From an uncultured Eubacteriales bacterium (GTDB taxonomy: Bacteria > Bacillota > Clostridia > Oscillospirales > Oscillospiraceae), in contig UQZJ01000019.1 in NCBI GenBank assembly GCA_900545495.1, positions 1-28,699 on the forward strand: DNA of 28,699 nucleotides, given 5' to 3'. The translations under genes and the position numbers were made by a program. The notes beneath the pieces were generated by a model. The model did not search any database and was not told the origin of the DNA. It worked only from the letters and a program-made list of their open reading frames with translations. Positions 7,251-13,692 of the stretch are shown here, piece after piece; within the stretch, counting starts at the first letter, position 1, and each line of letters starts with the position of its first letter.

Positions 7251-7407
7251 GACCGTCAGCGAGTTGCTTACGTCGGCGCAAAATGGTGCGATCGAAGTTT
7301 CTGCTTCGCGCTATGGCGGCTTTGAGCAGGTCGGCAGTCTGTCGCAGAGTTTTTCAAGAAACGATGTCCAGACAACGACGCAGCCGGGAGATATCGTTTT
7401 ATATTCG
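7222..7407 (+). pseudogene. Cyclophilin-like protein fragment
   Basis: In a frame different from the preceding AAA fragment, this piece reads WEDNETVSELL, then SRYGGFEQVGSLSQSF, then RNDVQTTTQPGDIVLYS. It matches the middle of the bacterial cyclophilin-like flavoprotein-associated family, whose members read YGGFEKVG and later TTxPGDIVLY. Both ends are missing: the N-terminus is fused to the ATPase fragment and the expected GNQ-(V/I)VFYGSNSW continuation is replaced by recombinase sequence. It is a gene fragment without function. Confidence 0.6.
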
Positions 7408-7408
7408 G

Positions 7409-7885
7409 TGCAAGGCGATGTGGGCGCAGAACAGCCGTGAGACGCTGAGGACGCAGCTTTTGGCGAGGGAACAGGACGCCAGCGCGGAGCGTACCCGAAC
7501 GCTGCAAGCAGAACTGAACGCCATCGGCAAACGGCTTCCGGAGCTGGATAAGCTGATTCAGTCCGCTTATGAGGATAAGGTTTTGGGACGCATCCCGGAG
7601 AGCGTGTGCGTCAATCTTCTCAACCAGTACGAAGCCGAACGTCGGGAAAAGCAGGAGCGTTATAAGGAGTTGACTGGGCAACTTGCCGCCAGCCGGGAAA
7701 CGGAGTCCTCCGTGGACGCATGGCTGGACATGATGCAGGACTACGCCCAGCTTGAAGAACTCGACCGCCCTACGCTGGTGCGGCTGATTCAGAAAATTGA
7801 GATCAGCGAACGCTATCCCGTGGACGATCACGAAGAACGCGACATTCACATCTACTACAATTTCGTTGGATATATCGAAACATAA
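7409..7885 (+). pseudogene. Large serine recombinase, C-terminal fragment
   Basis: About 158 codons encode only the end of a Tn4451/TnpX-like large serine recombinase. There is a coiled-coil (LLAREQDASAERTRTLQAEL to about residue 100 of the fragment) and then the DUF4368-type ending, LVRLIQKIEISERYPVDDHE followed by RDIHIYYNFVGYI. The catalytic serine domain and the DNA-binding recombinase domain are absent. The frame upstream of 7409 belongs to shifted cyclophilin sequence. A TnpV gene follows directly, as often seen downstream of such recombinases, so this marks a decayed transposon inside the element. Confidence 0.75.
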
Positions 7886-7927
7886 AGCGTCATTCTTTAT
7901 TCGAGGTTGACTAAGGAGTATCACGCA

Positions 7928-8194
7928 ATGGAAATCACTTACACAAGCCACGAGGGCTTTTACCTACCAAATCTTACCTTACCGAGAAAAGAAGAAGCGT
8001 CCTTCGGACGCTATGGCCGTCTGCGGCTCAAGTACCTCAAAGAGCATCGAAGGGTCTTATACACCGACCTGTTGACCTCTGGTGAGCTGACGCAGCACTT
8101 AAACGAGATAGATTGGCAGGCGCGAGAGATGCTGGAGCTGCTGGTGAGGCAGATGGCACAGGCGCAGGGGATCACCGAGCAACTGAGGGTTTAA
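7928..8194 (+). CDS. TnpV-like protein, C-terminally shortened
   Basis: This 88-residue protein begins ITYTSHEGFYLPNLTLP and continues GRYGRLRLKYLKEHRRVLY, the conserved core of TnpV proteins found next to serine recombinases in Tn4451-like elements. Family members are about 115-120 residues, so roughly 30 residues are missing after GITEQL. The ATG at 7928 follows AAGGAG at a distance of ten bases. TnpV has no established biochemical role. Its neighbour is a recombinase remnant, so this is probably residual and possibly non-functional. Confidence 0.7.
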   Translation: MEITYTSHEGFYLPNLTLPRKEEASFGRYGRLRLKYLKEHRRVLYTDLLTSGELTQHLNEIDWQAREMLELLVRQMAQAQGITEQLRV

Positions 8195-8456
8195 GATCAA
8201 ATCACCCTCTTTCTTACGAGTATGTTATCACTTCCGCTGCTTCTCCCGTCTTTCAGCATCCATTATCGCCTTTGACGGGAGCTGCCTTCTATATCGCGAC
8301 ATCTTTATCTCTTGTCAGCACTCGTCAGCATCGTCAGGACGCGGCGCAGCGCGCCGCGTCCTGCTTTATTCTTTTCTCGGCAGGTAAAACTTGCGTGAGA
8401 CTATCTGGCGGCGCTGGCTCGTCCGGTGAAGCACAGCGCTTTCCGGGGCTGCACCT
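8195..8456. other. Gene-free interval with hairpins and short repeats
   Basis: No gene is seen. The interval holds a stem CTCCCGTC/GACGGGAG (8243-8250 with 8274-8281). It also holds three tandem 10-bp repeats of the type TCGTCAGCA (8311-8340) and the GC-rich hairpin listed separately. It lies between the convergent ends of TnpV and the relaxase gene. Confidence 0.5.
8337..8375 (+). terminator. GC-rich hairpin, probable terminator
   Basis: The 11-bp stem GGACGCGGCGC pairs with GCGCCGCGTCC over an AGC loop, followed by TGCTTTATTCTTTT. The T-tract is interrupted, so termination may be partial. Confidence 0.5.
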
Positions 8457-9419
8457 CTATTTGCTGGGCCGTTCCGCTTGCGTCTCCCTTTTTTCAACCT
8501 CCCGCACCACCTCCAGGGGGAACCGCTTCAGCAACTTCTCGGCCTTACGGCAGCGGGACTCCAACGCAGAGATGTGGGCGCGCTGCTGAAAGCTGAAATT
8601 ACGCTCCTCTCGCAGCTCAGCTTGCAGATCGGCGACTTCTTTCTCGCTGCGCCGCTGCTGGTGTTGGGCGGCAGCGGCGGCCTCCCGCAGCCGCTGGGTC
8701 TCCGCTTGGAACGACTCCACATCCGGCAGCAGCTGTGCCAGCAGCGCAGCGGCCTCCTCACGCTTCTTTCCTGCGTTCAGTACATTGATGCCGTTCAGCG
8801 CCGCTTCCATCTGCTCCAGCTTGGCGTCCATGGCCGTGACCTTCTTGTACCATTGGGGTGTCAGGTGTTTGCGTTTTGTCTCTACGGCGGGCGTGCCACG
8901 CTCCAATTCCGGCCAACGTTCCGCCATGCAGGCGTAGAAATCATCCTGCCAGCGGATCATGTTCTTCTTGTTGCCGAGAATTTCTTTTGCGGACAGGCGG
9001 TTGTCCTTCGTCAGCGGCACAAAGCACAGGTGCATATGGGGTGTCGTCTCATCCAGATGTACCACAGCGGAGATGATGTTCTCCTCACCGACGCGCTCTT
9101 TTAGGAATGTGAACGCCCGCGTGAAATACTCCGGCATCTCCGCCGCGTGTTCCCCTGCAAACTCCGGGCTGACCGTCATCAGCGTGTCCACGAACTTCAC
9201 ACTGTCCTTCCGGACGCGGCAGCCTGCCATCCTGATGCGGTGCCTGATCTCCTGCTCGTAGCTCCAGCGCGGTGTCACCAAATGAAAGTTCTGCGGAGTA
9301 CGGCTTTGGTCGATGTCGGGGTTGCTGATGTAGAAATCCTTCGTCCGTTCGTGGTGTGCGCTCAACGCCTTGGACGCGCCGCCCTTGTGTTTGGCAAATC
9401 GTAAAATGGCGTATGCCAT
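8457..9419 (-). CDS. MobV-family relaxase (Mob/Pre)
   Basis: This 320-residue relaxase nicks the element's oriT and pilots the strand during conjugative mobilisation. Landmarks: an N-terminal motif AHHERTKDFY-ISNPDID (21-37) as in Mob/Pre proteins, and the metal-binding signature HLDETTPHMHL with His121, Asp123, Glu124, His128 and His130. A long alanine- and glutamine-rich coiled coil occupies about 210-310. The ATG at 9419 follows AAGGAGGTCATC. Longer upstream frames lack a ribosome site. The matching oriT lies 185 bp upstream in the orientation found in pMV158. The replication genes are transcribed the same way upstream. It is somewhat shorter than classical MobM proteins, missing only C-terminal coiled coil. 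Confidence 0.92.
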   Translation of the reverse strand: MAYAILRFAKHKGGASKALSAHHERTKDFYISNPDIDQSRTPQNFHLVTPRWSYEQEIRHRIRMAGCRVRKDSVKFVDTLMTVSPEFAGEHAAEMPEYFTRAFTFLKERVGEENIISAVVHLDETTPHMHLCFVPLTKDNRLSAKEILGNKKNMIRWQDDFYACMAERWPELERGTPAVETKRKHLTPQWYKKVTAMDAKLEQMEAALNGINVLNAGKKREEAAALLAQLLPDVESFQAETQRLREAAAAAQHQQRRSEKEVADLQAELREERNFSFQQRAHISALESRCRKAEKLLKRFPLEVVREVEKRETQAERPSK

Positions 9420-9497
9420 GATGACCTCCTTGTCTTTGTGAGTGCGGGAGCAGGAGGAGCGGAGAACACCCGTCACGGCTCTCTGAAAAAGTGCGCC

Positions 9498-9525
9498 CGA
9501 CAGATGCCGTTACCGGCATCTGTCG
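9498..9525. repeat. Perfect 12-bp inverted repeat upstream of mob
   Basis: CGACAGATGCCG and its exact complement flank TTAC. On the plus strand CTCTTCTTTTT follows, so it could terminate rightward transcription. It could instead be a regulatory or accessory transfer site, since it lies between oriT and the relaxase start. Confidence 0.6.
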
Positions 9526-9603
9526 CTCTTCTTTTTCGGCCCGGTCAGAAATGGGTGAGGACTCCCGCCCTCGCCCGTTTCCTCCCGTCCCCCGCCGTGA
9601 CGG

Positions 9604-9639
9604 GTATAACACACTAGACTTTGTCCCAAAGTCGTGTGC
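9604..9639 (-). other. oriT of pMV158/MobV type
   Basis: Read on the minus strand, the arms GACTTTG and CAAAGTC around GGA are followed by TAGTGTG then TTATAC. TAGTGTG/TTATAC is the nick region of pMV158-type MobV origins of transfer, with cleavage between the final G and the first T. That places the nick between plus positions 9609 and 9610. Outer CACAC/GTGTG extends the inverted repeat. It lies upstream of the MobV relaxase gene in the expected orientation. Confidence 0.88.
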
Positions 9640-9667
9640 CAGCCGTTCCCTCTGGACTCCCTCTGCG

Positions 9668-9753
9668 GTGTACGGTATGTCCGGTAATGTGCGGTATTTT
9701 CGGGGTAGGGCCTGCCCCTCTATTTACCGTACATACCGTACACTACCGTACAC
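9668..9753. repeat. Iteron cluster, 3+3 in opposite orientation
   Basis: Three 9-10-bp repeats TACCGTACA(C) occur at 9725-9733, 9734-9743 and 9744-9753. Three inverted, partly degenerate copies (GTGTACGGTA, TGTCCGGTAA, TGTGCGGTAT) lie at 9668-9697. A GGCAGGCCCTACC-like dyad lies between the two sets. The last iterons overlap the end of the RepA-like gene. This fits a replication origin or rep-binding locus. It could also fold as one large hairpin. Confidence 0.65.
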
Positions 9754-10840
9754 CGACCCACCGCAGCAGGAGGGTCTTCCCCTCCTTGCTGCGGCGGGTC
9801 CTGTAGCGGATACCGTACTTTTGAAGCAGAATATCATGCTTGGCATTCAGCCTCCGCACGATCCAGTTAGGCGTAAAGCCCCCGCTTTGCAGCTGCTGTG
9901 CCAGCTCCGTGGCTGTCCCGTGCCATTCGGGGTACTCCGCTGTGACCAATCGGCTGATGGCCTCCAGCAGCGGATCGGGCGGCTCCTGATATGGTGCTGT
10001 TTCCCTTTCCACCAACTCCCAGCACAGGCAGGCAGAATCAAAGCACAGATGCAGCCGCATATCCGGCTGATCGCGGCCTGTTACGTCTAATACCGCATCC
10101 GCACCGGTGCGCCTGTCCTTGTGGAGGATCAGCGCACCATCCGCCGCGCCCATCAGACCGTTGGTGCCGGAGATGGTATGGAATACATCCTCCGCGCTCT
10201 CTTTGCGGGTGTGGTGTACCAGCACCAGCGTAATGCCGTGGGCGTCTGCAAAGGTTTTCAGCTTTGCCAACGTGTCATAGTCGGCAGCGTAGCTGCAGCT
10301 GTCGGGTGTCCGCCCACGGACACGCTGGAGGGTATCGATGATGACAAGGACGGTATCGGGATAGTCCGTCAGGAAGCCTTCCAACTGCGCCAGCAGGTTC
10401 TCATCCAAGGTGTCGGCTAACACGGAGAGTATGAGGTCGGGACTGTCCTGCTCTGTCATCTGGACGAGCCGTTTCTGCAAGCGGTCGAGGGTGTCCTCCA
10501 AGGCTAGGTAGAGCACTGTGCCTGGGTGGACGGGACAGTCGAGAAATGTACCGCCTGTGCTGACCCGATAAGCCATCTGCAAAACGAAGAAGGACTTGCC
10601 GACCTTGGGCGCACCGGCGAGGAGGTATGTCCCCACCGGCAGCAGCCCTTCGATCACAGCCGGTTTGACAGGAAACCGTATCTCCATCAGCTTAGGCATA
10701 GAGACTATAGGCATCCCGTCAGACGACTTGTTCTTTTCCTCTAAAAATGGTATACTGTTATTGCGTGTAAGCGCGAACGGCTGCTCCCCATCTGGTGCAA
10801 CAGATGGAATCGGGGCAGTCGTTTCCTTTTCAATCTCCAT
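9743..10840 (-). CDS. RepA-like RecA-fold ATPase (AAA_25), replication helicase candidate
   Basis: This 365-residue ATPase resembles the RepA/AAA_25 proteins of mobilizable elements and IncQ-type plasmids. It has Walker A GAPKVGKS (76-83), Walker B VLVIID (164-169), a VLVHHTRK motif, and a C-terminal winged-helix-like tail. The start at 10840 (ATG) follows GGAGGTGTCA and overlaps the end of the excisionase-like gene by 11 bases, so the two are coupled. The 3' end runs into the iterons at 9725-9753. It probably unwinds the excised circle to maintain it through transfer. Direct proof of replication is lacking, and no separate primase or initiator gene is visible. Confidence 0.82.
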   Translation of the reverse strand: MEIEKETTAPIPSVAPDGEQPFALTRNNSIPFLEEKNKSSDGMPIVSMPKLMEIRFPVKPAVIEGLLPVGTYLLAGAPKVGKSFFVLQMAYRVSTGGTFLDCPVHPGTVLYLALEDTLDRLQKRLVQMTEQDSPDLILSVLADTLDENLLAQLEGFLTDYPDTVLVIIDTLQRVRGRTPDSCSYAADYDTLAKLKTFADAHGITLVLVHHTRKESAEDVFHTISGTNGLMGAADGALILHKDRRTGADAVLDVTGRDQPDMRLHLCFDSACLCWELVERETAPYQEPPDPLLEAISRLVTAEYPEWHGTATELAQQLQSGGFTPNWIVRRLNAKHDILLQKYGIRYRTRRSKEGKTLLLRWVGVR

Positions 10841-11033
10841 TGACACCTCCGGTATTCTGCTCGATCCACTCAACGAGCTTATCCTTCGGCACCAGCAGCC
10901 GCTTGCCGATCCGCAGCGTGGGGAACGTGCCGGTGTTGAGCAGCTGGTAAGCCCCTGCACGGGAGATGCCCAGTGCCGCCGCCAGCTGATTGGCGTTCAA
11001 TACCGCCGGCAGATTGTCGTAGTTGTTGTTCAT
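10830..11033 (-). CDS. Excisionase/MerR-like helix-turn-helix protein
   Basis: This 67-residue protein consists of one HTH_17 domain: LNANQLAAALGISRAGAYQL is the helix-turn-helix, and FPTLRIGKRLLVPKDKLVEW is the wing and final helix. Proteins of this kind act as excisionases or replication regulators in Tn916-like and mobilizable elements. The ATG at 11033 follows AAGGAGG. It begins an operon with the RepA-like ATPase, separate from the integrase, so either a directionality role or rep control is plausible. The family is certain, the role inferred. Confidence 0.83.
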   Translation of the reverse strand: MNNNYDNLPAVLNANQLAAALGISRAGAYQLLNTGTFPTLRIGKRLLVPKDKLVEWIEQNTGGVNGD

Positions 11034-11056
11034 ACAAAACCTCCTTAAAATTTCAG

Positions 11057-11096
11057 TTGACATCATGGACTATACGGACTATAATACACAATGTAA
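11057..11096. promoter_or_regulatory. Overlapping divergent promoters with 9-bp direct repeats
   Basis: Plus strand: TTGACA (11057-11062), 17 bp, TATAAT (11080-11085), a perfect consensus facing the Cys4 protein gene at 11187. Minus strand: TTACAT (11091-11096), 16 bp, TATAGT (11069-11074), facing the excisionase-rep operon. Within them GGACTATA occurs at 11067-11074 and 11076-11083, an operator-like repeat with 9-bp period. The two promoters should interfere or share a regulator. Confidence 0.65.
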
Positions 11097-11186
11097 CTAT
11101 TACGCTATGATTGTATAATGCTGGTGCGCAAAAGTCAATAGATTATTTTGCAGACTTATTATGATGTATCTAACAGGAGGGCGGTC

Positions 11187-12200
11187 ATGATCTTTCCCGA
11201 ACACATGGAGTTCCGGTATTACATCACACCGGAGCGCAAGGAGTGCTTTACGCTGTACAGTAAGACGCTGGGGCAGCGCAGGACATTTCTGGAGAAAACG
11301 CAGGATGTAGGGCAGTGCCTGATCGACCTGTACGATACGGATTTCTATGACGCCTATTGCGTTCTTTCCGAGATTCAAAAGATGGTGAGAGCTTACAAGG
11401 ACGAAGCCGCATGGAAAAAGCTCTTGGAGCTGGCGATGCCGCTTTGCGAGGTGCATCCCTTCTTTGGGATGCTGGTCAAGGAATTGAGCGATCTGGAAGC
11501 GGAGCCCTCCGCCGATACGGCGGAGCTGCTGCGATTTGACACGGACTTTGAGAGAATCGTCCGCGATGCCAAGGCATTGGTGGAGGTGTGTCTGGATGAC
11601 CGCTATAAGTCGGACTATTCCACAGCGGAACGGTATCGGGAGGCGCACTACGACGCGGCACTCTGCTTTGACAATATGCGCTATGGTGAGTTGGCCACGG
11701 AGGAGATTATTCTTGACCATCCTGCCTACGACAGTGCCTACAACTACAGCGTAGAAATGCTGCGGCAGCGGCAGATGACGACCGCGCTGCGGGAGGTGCT
11801 GTATCCCCATACGCTCCGCGACCTCTACAACTACTTGAAGGCATACTGCCTGCGTCTGCCGCTGGTGATCCACAAGTGCAAGAACTGCGGCAGATACTTC
11901 GTGGTGACCGGCAACATCACGCAGGAGTACTGCACACGGCGGATGGATGGCTCAGAAAAGACCTGCCGGCAGATGGGCGCGGTGGTGCAGTATCAGAGCC
12001 GCCAGATGAAGAACCCGGCCACCAAGGAGTTTACACGCTCCTACAAGGCTCACAACGCCCGTGTACGGTATGGGACGATGACCAAGGCGGAGTTCACCGC
12101 ATGGTCGAAGGAGGCGCGCAAGAAGCGCGATCTGTGTACCGGCGGCAAGCTGTCCCTGGAGGACTTTGTGGCGTGGCTGGACAGCGACAAGCAGCGATAA
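11187..12200 (+). CDS. Cys4 zinc-finger protein of mobile elements (DUF6076-like)
   Basis: This 337-residue cytosolic protein of unknown function is found in clostridial integrative elements next to the integrase. The N-terminal two thirds are acidic and helical. A Cys4 site follows (Cys231, Cys234, Cys249, Cys260 in CKNCGRYF, YCTR and TCRQMGA), resembling a zinc ribbon, then a basic tail. I believe it belongs to DUF6076 but could not check. The ATG at 11187 follows AGGAGG; upstream in-frame starts have no ribosome site. It lies 50 bp before the integrase and is driven by the consensus promoter at 11057. A nucleic-acid-binding or recombination-accessory role is an inference from the zinc site and location. 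Confidence 0.75.
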   Translation: MIFPEHMEFRYYITPERKECFTLYSKTLGQRRTFLEKTQDVGQCLIDLYDTDFYDAYCVLSEIQKMVRAYKDEAAWKKLLELAMPLCEVHPFFGMLVKELSDLEAEPSADTAELLRFDTDFERIVRDAKALVEVCLDDRYKSDYSTAERYREAHYDAALCFDNMRYGELATEEIILDHPAYDSAYNYSVEMLRQRQMTTALREVLYPHTLRDLYNYLKAYCLRLPLVIHKCKNCGRYFVVTGNITQEYCTRRMDGSEKTCRQMGAVVQYQSRQMKNPATKEFTRSYKAHNARVRYGTMTKAEFTAWSKEARKKRDLCTGGKLSLEDFVAWLDSDKQR

Positions 12201-12250
12201 AGCAACGGACTGACTGACCGTTTTATATTTCAGAGGAACAGGAGGTTATT

Positions 12251-13429
12251 TTGACGACCAAGGCAACAAAAAACGCCAAGGGCGGCGGCACCATCCGCAA
12301 GCGTTCAGACGGACGCTGGGAGGCGCGCTACACCCTCGGCATTGATCCCAAGACGGGAAAGCAGATACAAAAATCGGTTTACGGCAAGACGCAGAAAGAA
12401 GTCCGCCAAAAGCTCACCGCCATCACGGCGGAGATCGATGACGGGACGTATATGGAGCCATGCCGCATGACGCTGGACGAGTGGCTGGACATCTGGCTGA
12501 GGGATTACCTAACAGGCGTAAAGCCATCTACCGCTTACCTGTATCAGCGACAGGCAAAGCTCTATATTCGTCCTGCGCTGGGCAGTGTGCGGCTAGACAG
12601 GCTGGAACCCCATACGATTCAGCGGTTTTACAATTCTCTCTATGAGGAGCGCGACGGAAAGCCGCCTCTGTCGGCAAAGTCCATCAAAAACATCCACGGC
12701 ATCCTGCACAAGGCATTGCAGCAGGCGGTATTGCTGAACTATCTCCGTACCAACCCCGCCAATGCCTGCATTCTCCCGAAGATCATCAAAAAGGAGATCC
12801 ATCCCATGGATGACCGTGATACCGCCCGCTTTCTGGAAGCCATCAAGGGCTGCCGGTATGAACTGCTGCTAAAGGTAGACCTGTTCACCGGCTTGCGGGA
12901 GGGCGAGCTGCTGGGCCTTATGTGGGACTGTGTGGATTTTGATAAGGGTACGATTCTGGTCAACAAACAGCTGCACCGCAGCCAGAAAAAGGGCGAGGGC
13001 TACTATTTTGCTCCGCCCAAAAACAACAAGAGCAGGACGATCCGCCCTGCGCCCTATGTGATGACTTTGCTGCGGCAGCAAAAGCTCGTACAGACACAGA
13101 TGCGTTTGGCCGCTGGCCCTGCATGGCAGGAAAGCGGACTGGTGTTCACCAACGAATTTGGCCGCTATATCTCCCTGCGGGCGGTATTTGACTGTTTTAA
13201 GCGCACGGTACGGAAGGTCGGCTTGCCCAACCTGCGGATCCACGACTTGCGCCACACATATGCCGTCAACAGCATCCGCGCTGGTGATGACATCAAGACA
13301 GTGCAATCCAACCTCGGCCACGCTACCGCCGCTTTTACCCTTGATGTCTATGGCCATTTCACTGATGACATGCGGCAGGCCAGCTCCCAGCGTATGGAAC
13401 AGTTCATCTCCGGTGTGCTGAGGCTTTAA
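12251..13429 (+). CDS. int: Tyrosine recombinase (phage/Tn916-type integrase)
   Basis: This 392-residue integrase catalyses insertion into, and excision from, the 3' end of tRNA-Val. It has an N-terminal arm-binding region (about 10-60), a SAM-like core-binding domain (72-170), and a catalytic domain with Arg216 (TGLREGE), HDLRHT (His331, Arg334), LGHAT (His357) and nucleophile Tyr367 (DVYGHF). The tetrad is complete, so the enzyme should be active. It starts with TTG at 12251, five bases after GGAGG; the unusual start may limit expression. Its stop codon overlaps the right arm-type repeat, and the attachment core lies 75 bp beyond the gene. Confidence 0.95.
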   Translation: MTTKATKNAKGGGTIRKRSDGRWEARYTLGIDPKTGKQIQKSVYGKTQKEVRQKLTAITAEIDDGTYMEPCRMTLDEWLDIWLRDYLTGVKPSTAYLYQRQAKLYIRPALGSVRLDRLEPHTIQRFYNSLYEERDGKPPLSAKSIKNIHGILHKALQQAVLLNYLRTNPANACILPKIIKKEIHPMDDRDTARFLEAIKGCRYELLLKVDLFTGLREGELLGLMWDCVDFDKGTILVNKQLHRSQKKGEGYYFAPPKNNKSRTIRPAPYVMTLLRQQKLVQTQMRLAAGPAWQESGLVFTNEFGRYISLRAVFDCFKRTVRKVGLPNLRIHDLRHTYAVNSIRAGDDIKTVQSNLGHATAAFTLDVYGHFTDDMRQASSQRMEQFISGVLRL

Positions 13430-13447
13430 GGGTCAGAATAAGGGTCA
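13428..13447 (+). repeat. Right arm-type integrase site (two AAGGGTCA)
   Basis: AAGGGTCA at 13428-13435 and 13440-13447 has the same 12-bp spacing as the left pair. The first copy overlaps the integrase stop codon. The core site starts 56 bp further right. Confidence 0.6.
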
Positions 13448-13465
13448 AGCCCGTTTTGAGGCAGC

Positions 13466-13499
13466 AAAAAACCCTTGAAACCATGTGGTTTCAAGGGTT
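13466..13499 (-). terminator. tRNA-Val terminator supplied by the element
   Basis: A 14-bp perfect stem AACCCTTGAAACCA with its complement over a TG loop is followed on the minus strand by GGGTTTTTTGC. It lies directly 3' of the intact tRNA-Val gene but on the element side of the core, so the element brings a replacement terminator. Confidence 0.8.
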
Positions 13500-13503
13500 C
13501 CCG

Positions 13504-13527
13504 ATGGTGCGCGGTACAGGACTCGAA
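13504..13527. other. attR core within tRNA-Val 3' end
   Basis: This is the 24-bp copy identical to 4342-4365. It covers the CCA, acceptor strand and part of the T-arm of tRNA-Val, so integration reconstitutes a full tRNA. Confidence 0.9.
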
Positions 13528-13580
13528 CCTGTGACCCCATGCACGTCAAGCATGTGCTCTACCAGCTGAGCTAACCGCGC
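13505..13580 (-). tRNA. tRNA-Val (GAC)
   Basis: The minus strand folds into a 76-nt cloverleaf with encoded CCA. The acceptor GCGCGGT pairs with ACCGCGC. The anticodon stem is CATGC/GCATG with loop TTGACGT, giving anticodon GAC for valine. The T-arm is ACAGG-TTCGAGT-CCTGT. It is the integration target of the mobile element. Confidence 0.97.
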
Positions 13581-13630
13581 AGACAACGATAATATATTAC
13601 CGCAAACGGCGTCGGATGTCAACACTTTTC

Positions 13631-13659
13631 TTGCCATAGAACAGAAAATTTGCTATACT
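13631..13659 (+). promoter_or_regulatory. Promoter of the FabG-like gene
   Basis: TTGCCA (13631-13636) and TATACT (13654-13659) are 17 bp apart. The start would fall near 13666, 27 bp before the ATG. Confidence 0.7.
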
Positions 13660-13692
13660 GACGGCAAATGTATGCAAGGAGTTGGTCAACCT

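Larger units (their letters stand above)
4342..13527. mobile_element. Integrative mobilizable element in tRNA-Val
   Basis: A 9.2-kb island is bounded by 24-bp identical copies of the tRNA-Val 3' end. It contains a tyrosine integrase beside the intact tRNA, an HTH excisionase-like gene, a RepA-like ATPase with iterons, a MobV relaxase and a pMV158-type oriT. No type IV secretion or coupling genes are present, so it should be mobilised by a helper rather than self-transmissible. The left 3 kb is AT-rich and carries a GntR/ABC transporter cargo, then fragments of four unrelated genes. The right half is GC-rich, so the element is a mosaic. Paired AAGGGTCA repeats inside each end are probable integrase arm sites. 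Confidence 0.9.

Noticed and set aside
9668..9753. CRISPR array
   Set aside because: Repeats are 9-10 bp, contiguous and in two orientations, with no spacers and no cas genes.
13504..13580. Second tRNA at the left attachment site
   Set aside because: Only the last 24 bp are present at 4342-4365, so it is an att copy, not a gene.
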